DNA from: Deltaproteobacteria bacterium
GTDB lineage: Bacteria > Myxococcota_A > Polyangia > JAAYKL01
DNA: 33,663 bases
NCBI GenBank assembly: GCA_016935665.1
Contig: JAFGQN010000224.1
Coordinates: 1 to 33,663, forward strand
Reading direction: 5' to 3'
Under the pieces are notes generated by a model. It saw nothing but the letters and a program-made list of their open reading frames with translations, did not search any database and was not told where the DNA came from. Shown here one piece after another: positions 25,274 through 33,663 of this stretch (the first letter of the stretch is position 1; each line of letters begins with the position of its first letter). The translations under genes were made by a program, and so were the position numbers.

Positions 25274-26911
25274 ATGAAAATCCGTAATATTTCGTGGGGT
25301 CTTTTATGCACTTTGTTGATGTTTTCAATAATTTCTTGTGGTTCGGATAGTGCAAAAGACAACGAATCTGACGAATCAGGGGATGAAAGTTCCGCCGACG
25401 GCGATAGCGACAGTGACAGTGACAGTGACAGTGATTCGGATGGCGATAGCGATGGGGATAGCGATTCGGATGGCGACAGCGAAGGGGATGGCGACGGGGA
25501 CTCGGATGCCGATGGGGATGCGGACGGGGATTCGGATTCTGATGGCGACTATACCTGCGAATTCGACTGTCTGCCTCACTGCCGTTCCTGGAATGGCACC
25601 CCACACACGGATCAAACCTGTGCAGGCGGGTTGAGTTGCTGCGAGGGTGCGGATATCCCGGACGATTACGATACGGACACCGGATCCACCGACGGCGACT
25701 CTGACTCCGATGGTGACACAGATAGCGATGGCGATACGGATTCGGACGGCGACACGGATGGAGACTCCGATGGAGACTCCGATGGAGATGCGGCCTCTGA
25801 AGAAGACTATTTTGGCGAATGCGGTCGTCCGGACACCCCTGGAATGAACGAACTCAAAAGCATTCCCAAACTGCCCGATCCGTTCTCATTCAAATTTGGC
25901 GATGGCGGTGAAGTGACCAGCAAAGACGACTGGAAATGCCGACGCGCCGAAATCAACGCGGCCGCTCAAGCGTATATTTACGGTGAAAAACCAATTCCCG
26001 AAAGCGTTACCGGTTCGTTCGCCGACGGCACGCTGAAAGTCACCGTTGAAGATGAAGGAAAGTCCATTTCATTCGATGTGAAAATAAGCGGCGGCGATGC
26101 CGGCAATCCCAAGCCGGCGATATTGGAATTCCCAATGGGAGGACTATCCATGCCGTCCGGGATTGTATCAATATCCTTCCCATCTGAAACCATAGCGAAA
26201 GACGGAAAAACACGGACAGGAAAATTTTACGATCTGTATGGTTCCAATCATCCGGCAGGTGAATTGATTGCGTGGGCATGGGGTGCCAGCCGTATTATCG
26301 ATGCACTGGAAGTCACACCCGAAGCCGGTATCGATGCCACCAAAATAGCTGTTCATGGATGTTCTCGTTACGGTAAAGGAGCGCTGGCCATTGGCGCCTT
26401 CGACAGACGCATCGCATTGACACTTCCCGAAGAGGGCGGCTCTGGCGGCGCGCCGGCATGGCGTATGATTGCTAGAGATTCCGCGGCACAGCCGTTAAGC
26501 AGTGCCTGCACCGAGTGCGTCTGGTTCCACAAGGATTTCTGCAGCTTCGATGGCAAACAGGACAAACTGCCCGTGGATATGCACGAGGTGATGGGAATGA
26601 TTGCCCCTCGCGCTTTCCTGTATCTGGACCAGCCGTCCGCCGACTGGCTGGGCAAGAGCACTGGCTACTGGACGGCCAATGCCACAGCGGAAATCTACAA
26701 AGCGCTGGGCGAAGAAGGCGCCTTCACTTACAGTCAGATGAACGGTTCCGGACACTGCAGCACCCCTTCAGGACAATCCACATTTATTAACGCGTATGCG
26801 AACTACTATCTGCTGGGCACCGGGTCCAAGCCCGCCGGAGCGGTGAACAAATCCGCCGCCGCGAACTTCAACGCCGCCGACTGGATTGACTGGGATACCC
26901 CATCTCTGTAG
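25274..26911 (+). CDS. CE15 glucuronoyl esterase lipoprotein with Asp-rich linkers
   Basis: The 545-residue product begins with a lipoprotein signal (MKIRNISWGLLCTLLMFSIISC). Two runs of Asp/Ser/Gly repeats (~residues 36-95 and ~135-180) flank a Cys-rich module of ~35 residues with CEFDCLPHC and GLSCCEG. The C-terminal catalytic domain is CE15: nucleophile Ser364 in GCSRYGKGA (Tyr where most members have Asn), LPEEGGSGGAPAWR, and catalytic His494 in GSGHC. Such enzymes cleave ester links between lignin and glucuronoxylan. AAGGAG nine nt upstream fixes the start. Together with the nearby decayed GH43 it suggests a plant-polysaccharide diet, which is inference. Confidence 0.9.
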   Translation: MKIRNISWGLLCTLLMFSIISCGSDSAKDNESDESGDESSADGDSDSDSDSDSDSDGDSDGDSDSDGDSEGDGDGDSDADGDADGDSDSDGDYTCEFDCLPHCRSWNGTPHTDQTCAGGLSCCEGADIPDDYDTDTGSTDGDSDSDGDTDSDGDTDSDGDTDGDSDGDSDGDAASEEDYFGECGRPDTPGMNELKSIPKLPDPFSFKFGDGGEVTSKDDWKCRRAEINAAAQAYIYGEKPIPESVTGSFADGTLKVTVEDEGKSISFDVKISGGDAGNPKPAILEFPMGGLSMPSGIVSISFPSETIAKDGKTRTGKFYDLYGSNHPAGELIAWAWGASRIIDALEVTPEAGIDATKIAVHGCSRYGKGALAIGAFDRRIALTLPEEGGSGGAPAWRMIARDSAAQPLSSACTECVWFHKDFCSFDGKQDKLPVDMHEVMGMIAPRAFLYLDQPSADWLGKSTGYWTANATAEIYKALGEEGAFTYSQMNGSGHCSTPSGQSTFINAYANYYLLGTGSKPAGAVNKSAAANFNAADWIDWDTPSL

Positions 26912-27046
26912 TCACAGAACGTCCCAGTGAACAATCACCAACTCTTTTGCCGAAATAACCTTCTGAATCCCAGATGCTTACCATTGGGAACACACCGATG
27001 TCATATGTCGCAATAATTGCGGCAGGACGATTTCAAAAAGAAGATA

Positions 27047-30000
27047 CTATCTCACTTCAAGTTTGAAACGGTATTCACCGGAGATACCACTTGAAAACAC
27101 GTGGATGTACAGGGGCCCATCAGCAACTGCGGTGGCCTGGATGGTTTCAAAACCTCCACTTGTAAAGGATGTCACCGCTGTCCCGGGAAGAAGGTTTCCC
27201 GCCGAATTCACAAGCAGAACCTTCACCACATCCGCTGGACTCGTCAGCCCTGTGGACGTGTTGGTTATGACTATCTGGTCACCGACTGTCCCAGTGAACG
27301 TGTAGTAATCATGCCACGAGCTACTGGTAACCACGGCCAAAACGCTATTCCCAATCGCAACGAAATCCGCCAACCCTATTTGGTCATTTGAATCCGTTTC
27401 ATCATCCGTCGGAATCACTATATCAAAGCCGTCATCGCTGACATCCATCACAGATGCATCGTCTGTATTCTCGACACGCAACAGAATCGAATCCATGTTC
27501 TCAGCGAAAAGTGGCGCCTTCCAGTCGTAGCTGCCGGTGTTTTCAATGTCGTCCGCAATCGAAACATAGTTTTCACCGTCATTTAAGGAATACGCCAGGT
27601 TCACAGAATCAATATTGCCTGTGTTGTTCCAGCGAACGGGAATAATGTTGCCCACATTCCAGGATTCCCCCCCATTGGGGCTTAAAAGAGTGATCGTTGG
27701 TGCATCATGGGAAACATGCGTTAATCGGAATCGATATTTTCCGGCACCGGAAGCGGCTCGAACATGAATGAAACACCAGCCCTCGACTGAGGTCTGCTCC
27801 ATCACGCTGTTTGAATCGCCCACCTCGAAAACCTGACTCGCCGGTTTTTCTGAGTCTCCACAAAACAGAAATACCGTCACTTTTTCAGCCGCGTTTTCCA
27901 ATCCAACCGATTCATTGGAAATGACCACGTCGTCCCATGCGTCCGCATAAACTTTGTAGAAGTCCGAAAACGAACCTTGAGTGACCACAGCTTCCACCAA
28001 ATCGCCATATGCTATTGCATCCGCATCATCCATATTATCATTGGGGTCTGTTTCATCATCCGGAAATTTACTCAATGTCAATGTCCCATCCAGCGCGGCA
28101 TACGGAACCAGATCGTCCACATCTGCAACCCGCAGATACAGCGGCTTGTCCAGTTCCAGTTTCAACGGAAGCGTCCAGGCATATGTGCCCGCGTTGGGTG
28201 TCGCAGATATAATATCAATATAATGGATACCATCCTGCGAATACATCAATGAGACCTCCTCTACCGTGCCCCCGGTGGTGCTCCAGCTAATATTCTGAGT
28301 ACTCCCAATTGCCCACTCGTCGCCATCAGCGGGATTCAGCCAACTGATCTGCTCAGTGGCCTCGCCTCGAGACAGCGCGAAATGATATGCAACCGGTCCG
28401 GTCGAAATGTCAACCTGGATGTAGTACACCCCGGTTTCAGGGAGAATGTACGCCAGAAGGTCGTCTTCACTCACGTTGAAATACTGGTATGTCAACAGTT
28501 GCCTGTTCTTGTCCTTTAAAAACACTACAACTTCATTTACCTTATCTGCGGGATTGGCGCCGCTCACTGCCAGCCAGGAGAGATGCACAACATCCCCTTT
28601 TTCTCCATCAAAAGCATAAAAGTCGTGTTGAGACCCAATGGTAATTTGCGCAGAAATGTCGTCGCCGTACGCCACTTCCACTGCATAATCAAAATTGTCG
28701 TTAAACTCATATTCATCGTCGCCGGGCGCCACAATATTGAATGCTTCTTCAGATTCTCCAAAAACAACACCGTTTTCGGCTCCGGAAACACGAATCACAA
28801 CTGCACCAGACAACTGTGCATTCCCAGGTACCGTCCAACTGTAAACACCGGTATTTGCGACATCGTCGGCAATTATCTCGTACGATTCGCCATTGTCCAC
28901 AGAGAATTCCAGCAACAAGTTCCCCACGTCTCCAGCACTGGACCATTTAATATCGACTGTAGCCCCGGCTTCCACACGATCTTCAGCTGCCGGCGCGACA
29001 AGTGTCAGAGAGGGAGGCGTCACCGTCTCTCTGGTAACCGTGAACGCGTAGTTTCCAACACCAGTAGACCCCGAGTTTAGTGGAGAACGCGTGACCAGCA
29101 CGTAGTAGTCACCGGGCTCGTCCAGCTCCAACTCAATTGATTCGGTACCCAATGCCGTAAAATAGGCCTCTACAGGCTCTCCAGCCCCGCTATGCAACAA
29201 TTTTACCATCACGCGATCCGCCGGATACTCTGAATTCGTGATGGAGGATGTATTGGTCACCGTCACTACCTCATTGGCAGCACCGGTAAATTTGTAGTAA
29301 TCCACACCCGAGGCAAGGGTCAACGCCGCAGCGATTTCCTGGTCGTAAAAAATTATCTCTGCATCCCCGGTATTCTCGTTGGGTTCGTAATCGTCATCCC
29401 CGAAGGGCGCCAATTCAAAAACGCCATCGCTCACGTCATACGGCAGCGCATCGGCCGCATCTGAAACGCGAATTTTCACCTCAGTCGATGGAGACATCGT
29501 GTCCGGAATTTCCCAAATGTAGCTGCCGTCGTTTTCAGTGGAAGCCACCATACGGTAAAAGGAATTCCCGTTATCCAAAGAATATTCAAGAATCACATTC
29601 TCAATGGCGCCTGTGTGGGTCCAGGTGATTTCCTTCGACGTGGCCACTTCCCACTGTTCACCAGCATTGGGCTCTATAAGCGTCAGAGTGGCGCCGGCTG
29701 CATCGCCATTGCCAAGTTTAAACTGATATGCGCCCGGTCCGCTATTCACATTTACATGAATGAAGTACTTACCGGTGTAGGGCAGGATATAAACCAGTTT
29801 ATCCGGCTTTGCGTAAGTAAAAGTTTCATTCGTTAAAACTGCATCGTTCTCATCGCGTAGAAATATCACCACGCGGTCCGCAGGATTCTCCAGCAGTTCA
29901 TCCAGATTCGAAATCACCACACTTTCTCCAGCAGTTCCTATAAACGAGTAGTAGTCCAGCAAAGATCCCACTCTCAGAATTCCTTCAATAATCTGTCCGA

Positions 30001-30727
30001 TTTGAATCGGATGCGCGACGTCGGCAGTGTCGTTCGGTTCGTATTCGTCATCCAATTTGTCTGAATCCGAGTCAGCCGTTGCGCTATCTGCTGTCTCGCT
30101 GTCAGCCGTTTCACTGTCAGCTGTCTCGCTGTCCACCGTTTCGCTATCGGCCGTTTCACTATCCGTCGTCTCACTGTCCGCCGTTTCACTGTCCGCCGTT
30201 TCACTGTCAGCTGTTTCACTGTCAGCTGTTTCACTGTCAGCTGTCTCACTGTCCACCGTTTCGCTATCGGCCGTTTCACTATCCGTCGTCTCACTGTCAG
30301 CCGTTTCACTGTCCGCTGTCTCGCTGTCCACCGTTTCGCTATCGGCCGTTTCACTATCCGTCGTCTCACTGTCAGCCGTTTCACTGTCCGCCGTTTCACT
30401 GTCAGCTGTCTCGCTGTCCACCGTTTCGCTATCGGCCGTTTCACTATCCGTCGTTTCACTATCCGCCGTTTCACTATCCGCCGTTTCACTATCCGCCGTT
30501 TCACTATCCGCCGTTTCACTATCCGCAGTCGCACTGTCTGCCGTTTCGCTATCCGCGGTCGCAGTATCTGCTGTCGCACTGTCCAGGGAGGGAGTGTCAG
30601 TATCGGAAGAGGAACTGCTGTCATCTGTTCCGGTAGTATCGGTTGGCTTTTTCCCGCTGCATCCAGCACCGAAAACCAAAGTTGTCAGCAGAAAAACTGA
30701 AAGGAAAAAAAGATATTGTTTCATCAT
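27047..30727 (-). CDS. Giant repeat lipoprotein: DSETA stalk plus five PPC and four Kre9/KNH-like domains
   Basis: A 1226-residue surface protein. AAGGG precedes a double ATG (30727, 30724); the signal peptide ends FGAGC. Then a Ser/Thr/Asp stretch and 34 pentapeptides of the DSETA type (see the repeat entry). From ~225 a unit of about 220 residues repeats: a PPC-like domain opening with DDxYEPND or DDETDxND (starts near 225, 442, 668, 891, 1107), each holding YYxFxGxxGD-like strands, followed by a Kre9/KNH-type Ig-like domain with WxxTGxIExVxLxYSxDxG. The fifth PPC ends the protein without a KNH partner. Probably an adhesive or binding stalk protein anchored to the outer membrane. No catalytic motif. 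Confidence 0.85.
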   Translation of the reverse strand: MMKQYLFFLSVFLLTTLVFGAGCSGKKPTDTTGTDDSSSSSDTDTPSLDSATADTATADSETADSATADSETADSETADSETADSETADSETTDSETADSETVDSETADSETADSETADSETTDSETADSETVDSETADSETADSETTDSETADSETVDSETADSETADSETADSETADSETADSETTDSETADSETVDSETADSETADSETADSATADSDSDKLDDEYEPNDTADVAHPIQIGQIIEGILRVGSLLDYYSFIGTAGESVVISNLDELLENPADRVVIFLRDENDAVLTNETFTYAKPDKLVYILPYTGKYFIHVNVNSGPGAYQFKLGNGDAAGATLTLIEPNAGEQWEVATSKEITWTHTGAIENVILEYSLDNGNSFYRMVASTENDGSYIWEIPDTMSPSTEVKIRVSDAADALPYDVSDGVFELAPFGDDDYEPNENTGDAEIIFYDQEIAAALTLASGVDYYKFTGAANEVVTVTNTSSITNSEYPADRVMVKLLHSGAGEPVEAYFTALGTESIELELDEPGDYYVLVTRSPLNSGSTGVGNYAFTVTRETVTPPSLTLVAPAAEDRVEAGATVDIKWSSAGDVGNLLLEFSVDNGESYEIIADDVANTGVYSWTVPGNAQLSGAVVIRVSGAENGVVFGESEEAFNIVAPGDDEYEFNDNFDYAVEVAYGDDISAQITIGSQHDFYAFDGEKGDVVHLSWLAVSGANPADKVNEVVVFLKDKNRQLLTYQYFNVSEDDLLAYILPETGVYYIQVDISTGPVAYHFALSRGEATEQISWLNPADGDEWAIGSTQNISWSTTGGTVEEVSLMYSQDGIHYIDIISATPNAGTYAWTLPLKLELDKPLYLRVADVDDLVPYAALDGTLTLSKFPDDETDPNDNMDDADAIAYGDLVEAVVTQGSFSDFYKVYADAWDDVVISNESVGLENAAEKVTVFLFCGDSEKPASQVFEVGDSNSVMEQTSVEGWCFIHVRAASGAGKYRFRLTHVSHDAPTITLLSPNGGESWNVGNIIPVRWNNTGNIDSVNLAYSLNDGENYVSIADDIENTGSYDWKAPLFAENMDSILLRVENTDDASVMDVSDDGFDIVIPTDDETDSNDQIGLADFVAIGNSVLAVVTSSSWHDYYTFTGTVGDQIVITNTSTGLTSPADVVKVLLVNSAGNLLPGTAVTSFTSGGFETIQATAVADGPLYIHVFSSGISGEYRFKLEVR
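30074..30583 (-). repeat. 34 tandem 15-bp repeats encoding D-S-E-T-A pentapeptides
   Basis: Exactly 510 bp. Most units are DSETA; variants DSETT and DSETV come in a fixed order (T, A, V, A, A) that recurs four times, so blocks of about 75-90 bp were copied as a whole. Because the unit is 15 bp, other frames stay open too, giving long antisense frames that are not genes. The tract encodes an extended acidic stalk between lipid anchor and PPC domains. No spacers exist, so it is not a CRISPR array. Confidence 0.95.
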
Positions 30728-31402
30728 TGCACCCTTGAGCAATAGTGACGAAATCGCACAACCATTAGTCTCAACAGGCTGCGACGCGTTTCATCCACTT
30801 AAAAATCAGTCAGCACGAGCTTATAAATTACAATTACCGGATGCTAACATAGTCAATCACGTATACGCAGTATAAAAATATCCATGTAAATACTAAACCG
30901 CCGTGTTCAGAGCTTATATCCTGTGGTTTTCACGATATTCATCTCTACAATGAAGGCAAAGTGGCAAATACCTGCCAGGAATACAGTCTGGACGGCAGTC
31001 AGTTCGACAATACTCCGAGGGAACCACATTGGCTGGCGCACATGGATTCCAACGTTCCAAAGCACCGTGGATACGTTTTCTTTTTTTCAATTTAGACACG
31101 GTAAACAATGATGGATAATATAGTGACACTCTAAACGCGCTCTACTTCATAGCCGCCGCAGGTAAATTTCTACCCGGATACGCGCATTCCAAACAGTATT
31201 CATTGACAGGATTTCATCTACAGGTTCCAATGGATAACGAAGAATATAATCCGGCAACAAGAAAAACAAAGCATGCCACATGCGACTTGTAACTTGTGAG
31301 CGGCAACAATTTCTGTTATTCGAAACTACCCTGTTTAATTCACTATGTTATATAAAGCCACGAACAATTCCAGGAAATTACTGGTTCCGGGAGCTGGGAT
31401 AA
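30728..31402. other. 675-bp stretch without a supported gene
   Basis: It separates the divergent giant lipoprotein and hybrid kinase genes. It is AT-rich and should hold both promoters, but I find no convincing -35/-10 pair, terminator or RNA gene. TTGACA at 31203-31208 has no -10 at normal spacing. A coding-like open stretch within it is listed separately. Confidence 0.5.
30853..31095 (+). pseudogene. Possible gene remnant (open frame without start codon)
   Basis: Between stops at 30850 and 31093 one plus-strand frame reads through 80 codons without ATG, GTG or TTG near its beginning. The second half looks protein-like (HDIHLYNEGKVANTCQEY, then LDGSQFDNTPREPHWLAHMD). I do not recognise it. 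It could be the tail of a lost gene or chance; the evidence is only amino-acid composition. Confidence 0.25.
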
Positions 31403-33463
31403 ATGAAGAGGGAACAAGAACTGCTACTTCTGCTGTTTGGCAGCAGTCCAACGTTTGAAAAAGAAATCACGGATGCACTAACGGGCTCATCGTTTTTAGT
31501 GACAACGCATTCAGTTCGGGACACCACCGCATTTTACAAAGCCATCACTGTTCAGAAATGGCAAATGGCAATTTGTGAATGCGATGACACCGGTTCCGAA
31601 GTGGAAATCATTCTGAGGCAAATTCGCGATTTTGGAGCAGATCTGCCGGTATTGGTTGTTGGTTCGCCCCCTCAGGAATCCCGATTGATAAAACTGATGG
31701 AAGCCGGCGCAGTGGACTTCTTTTTATATCGGCGTCTCGCTGGGCTGCCATATGCATTGCGGCGGGAATTCGACGCCCGCGAGACACGATTGACCCTGCG
31801 TAAAATCCGATCACAGCTGGACGAAAAAAGCGCAGAGCTGGAAATTAAATCGCTGGGTGCGCAACAGGCGGAATCAGACCTGAAGAAAGAGGCGACCAGA
31901 CGACAGGTGCTCATGAACGCATCGCGAGATGGAATCGCCATTTTCAATCAGGAGCATGAGGTGGTGGAAGCCAACCATCGATTTAGTGAGATGCTGGGAT
32001 ACACCCACGAAGAGGCGCTGCAACTGCATACATGGGATTTGGAAGACAATATGTGCGAAGCGGACATCCGTGAGGCGTTTGGCAATCTGGCGCAGACCTC
32101 AGCGACGTTCGAAACAAAACATCGCCGCAAGGATGGCTCCACCTACGATGCGGAAGTCAGCGCATCCGGCGCACTGGTTGGAGATGAACCCATGGTATTC
32201 ACTGTGAGTCGCGACATCACGGAGAAGAAAAAAATTCAGGCCAGTCTGGCGCAGTCCGACCGCCTTACCAGCATGGGGATGCTTGCCGCCGGAGTGGCGC
32301 ACGAAATTAACAATCCCCTCGCGTACGTTCTCTACAATCTGGAAACCCTCGCCCGAGAGATGCCCTTTTTCGAACAAAAGCTGCGCAGTTTTCGCAGAAA
32401 GTGTCATTCCATGGTGCACCACGGCTCGCTGGAGGCGTTGCGGGGTGACTTTTACGCCAGTTTCGGCGCCATTGATTTTGATAAATACAATAAACGCATC
32501 CGCGAAGCGTTGGAAGGGACCCGTCGAATACAGGACATTGCCGGCTCCCTGAGCACTTTTTCCCGCGTGGAACGCAGACAACTGGTGTCGGTGGATGTTC
32601 ATTACACCATCGAGTGCGCCGCGAACATGGCGTTCAATGAAATCAAGTACCGCGCCAAATTTGTAAAAGATTTTGGGTGCATCTCCAACGTAATGGCCAG
32701 TGAAGGCCATATTTCGCAGGTCTTCTTAAATCTGCTCATCAACGCAGTTCATGCTGTGGAAGAAGGGCATGTGGAAGACAACGAAATTCGCGTGCGCACC
32801 TGGCAGGATGGCGAAATGGTGTGTATTGAAGTCCGGGATACGGGCAAAGGTATTTCCAAAGATAATATGCGTCGCATTTTTGAACCATTCTTTACCACCA
32901 AAAATGTTGGTGAAGGTTCGGGACTGGGCTTGAGTATCTCCCGCAACATCATTACCGGCTATGGGGGTGACATCGACGTGCAAAGCGAAGAGGGCAAAGG
33001 TACCAGCTTTATCATCCGGCTTCCAGTACGCACCGATTCTGCGGAAATTGAAGATGAAATCAATAACGATTGCGACGCTGTCACTGTCTCCGGTGGAAAC
33101 ATTCTGATCATCGACGACGAGATCAATATTGTAAATGCGTTGGCAGACATCCTGTACGAATACAAAGTAACAACCGCCTACTCCGCCCGCGATGCGATAA
33201 CAAAAGTGGACGAACGCCCACATTTCGATGCCATCCTATGTGATTTGATGATGCCAGAAGTCACGGGAATGGCATTTCACGAATGGATAAGTGAAAAGCA
33301 TCCCGCTTTGGCGAACAAAATCATTTTCGTTACAGGCGGTGCGTTTACGCCAAATGCCAGGGAATTTTTAACGCGTGTGCCAAACACATGTCTGAACAAA
33401 CCGTTCAACCTGAGTGAACTGAAACAGGCTGTGGCCCAGATGGTCACAACATCTCCCAAATAG
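31403..33463 (+). CDS. Hybrid sensor histidine kinase (pseudo-receiver-PAS-HisKA-HATPase-receiver)
   Basis: A 686-residue soluble kinase with no membrane span. Residues 1-~125 resemble a receiver domain without its acidic pocket (LLLLLFGSSPTFEKEI; CECDDTG), then a coiled coil, a PAS domain (~170-280, ANHRFSEMLGYTHEEAL...VSRDITEKKK), HisKA with GVAHEINNPLAYVLYN, HATPase_c with NLLINAVHAV, DTGKGIS and GEGSGLGLSI, and a C-terminal receiver with phospho-acceptor Asp in ILCDLMMPEVTG and Lys in LNKPF. The start is supported by GGGAG upstream. A cytoplasmic signal is likely read by PAS or the degenerate N-terminal domain. Target unknown; no output regulator is adjacent. Confidence 0.92.
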   Translation: MKREQELLLLLFGSSPTFEKEITDALTGSSFLVTTHSVRDTTAFYKAITVQKWQMAICECDDTGSEVEIILRQIRDFGADLPVLVVGSPPQESRLIKLMEAGAVDFFLYRRLAGLPYALRREFDARETRLTLRKIRSQLDEKSAELEIKSLGAQQAESDLKKEATRRQVLMNASRDGIAIFNQEHEVVEANHRFSEMLGYTHEEALQLHTWDLEDNMCEADIREAFGNLAQTSATFETKHRRKDGSTYDAEVSASGALVGDEPMVFTVSRDITEKKKIQASLAQSDRLTSMGMLAAGVAHEINNPLAYVLYNLETLAREMPFFEQKLRSFRRKCHSMVHHGSLEALRGDFYASFGAIDFDKYNKRIREALEGTRRIQDIAGSLSTFSRVERRQLVSVDVHYTIECAANMAFNEIKYRAKFVKDFGCISNVMASEGHISQVFLNLLINAVHAVEEGHVEDNEIRVRTWQDGEMVCIEVRDTGKGISKDNMRRIFEPFFTTKNVGEGSGLGLSISRNIITGYGGDIDVQSEEGKGTSFIIRLPVRTDSAEIEDEINNDCDAVTVSGGNILIIDDEINIVNALADILYEYKVTTAYSARDAITKVDERPHFDAILCDLMMPEVTGMAFHEWISEKHPALANKIIFVTGGAFTPNAREFLTRVPNTCLNKPFNLSELKQAVAQMVTTSPK

Positions 33464-33648
33464 CATCCGTCTGGTGCCGTCATCGAAGACATCGTTATTG
33501 GTTTGATTCATCTCATTTCAAGCATTTTCAGAAATGCGCCTGTACTCCCAGATTGCATAAAATAAACAGGAAAAGAGAACGGAAAATCTTGCGGGGCCGC
33601 ATGGATATTGGGTATTCCTGATTTGCAACAAAAAAGAATTCCGGTTCC

Positions 33649-33654
33649 AGGAGG
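33649..33654 (+). promoter_or_regulatory. Strong ribosome binding site at the window edge
   Basis: AGGAGG followed by nine bases to the end of the window. A start codon just beyond the edge would be at good distance, so a plus-strand gene probably begins right after the window. The 185 bp between the kinase stop and this site hold no gene I can support. Confidence 0.5.
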
Positions 33655-33663
33655 CCACCGCAA

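Noticed and set aside
25376-25634. Antisense and alternate frames over the Asp-rich linkers of the esterase
   Set aside because: They are low-complexity products of the GAT/GAC/AGC repeats; the lipoprotein frame explains the region.
30074-30583. Regular repeats suggestive of a CRISPR array
   Set aside because: The units are contiguous 15-mers with no spacers and encode in-frame pentapeptides; no cas gene is near.
30027-30875. Long plus-strand frame of SAVSL repeats opposite the giant lipoprotein
   Set aside because: It is the antisense of the 15-bp repeat tract, open only because of the repeat period. The minus strand has signal peptide, ribosome site and domains.
31230-31292. Tiny frame of 20 codons upstream of the hybrid kinase
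   Set aside because: There is no clear ribosome site or conserved feature, and such short frames are frequent by chance.

Overview
The window reads as chromosomal DNA from a Gram-negative bacterium of the deltaproteobacterial/myxococcal type. This is an inference. It rests on the many lipoproteins with Asp/Ser/Glu-rich linkers after the lipobox Cys, thrombospondin-3-like 'DxDxDGxPD' stretches, PPC and Kre9/KNH-like domains, CE15 and GH43 carbohydrate enzymes, hybrid histidine kinases and a lone DnaE2. I see no rRNA, tRNA, CRISPR array, insertion sequence or phage gene. Housekeeping genes (frr, trpS, adenosine deaminase, cyclophilin) are scattered among accessory genes.

Layout. 1-3.9 kb: a YugP-type membrane zinc peptidase, a leishmanolysin-like lipoprotein protease, a YqhD-type iron alcohol dehydrogenase and a small Cys-rich protein. 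4.0-6.4 kb: a tight plus-strand operon of membrane-anchored degenerate rhodanese, MauE/DoxX-like membrane protein, exported DsbA-like CPFC thioredoxin and group II truncated haemoglobin. 6.5-10.1 kb: ArsM-like methyltransferase, a 45-residue Lys-rich peptide with a Cys-rich C-terminus, a radical SAM/SPASM protein and a thioredoxin-thioredoxin reductase fusion. 10.2-16.1 kb: frr, a Tex-like S1 protein lacking the HhH module, a DUF1566-like lipoprotein, a Smr-domain protein, trpS with an ~80-residue insertion, and a small lipoprotein. 16.0-21.0 kb: a divergent HTH-receiver regulator and HAMP histidine kinase, adenosine deaminase, a PlsC-type acyltransferase and cyclophilin. 21.0-26.9 kb: a decayed GH43-CBM6 gene, a divergent dnaE2, and a CE15 glucuronoyl esterase lipoprotein. 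27.0-33.5 kb: a 1226-residue lipoprotein with 34 DSETA-type pentapeptides and five PPC domains, a 675-bp non-coding stretch, and a hybrid sensor kinase. The last bases hold a strong ribosome binding site for a gene just outside the window.

The most interesting part is 4.0-10.1 kb. A radical SAM/SPASM protein of the peptide-modifying type sits 64 bp after a very short Cys-containing peptide gene. It is flanked by an ArsM-like methyltransferase that itself ends in a Cys triplet and by a self-contained thioredoxin system. Just upstream is an envelope thiol/sulfur operon of the kind that serves MauE-dependent maturation. I propose this as a candidate ribosomally made, post-translationally modified peptide or thiol-metal(loid) handling system. 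The product and chemistry are unknown and the assignment is inference from domains and synteny.
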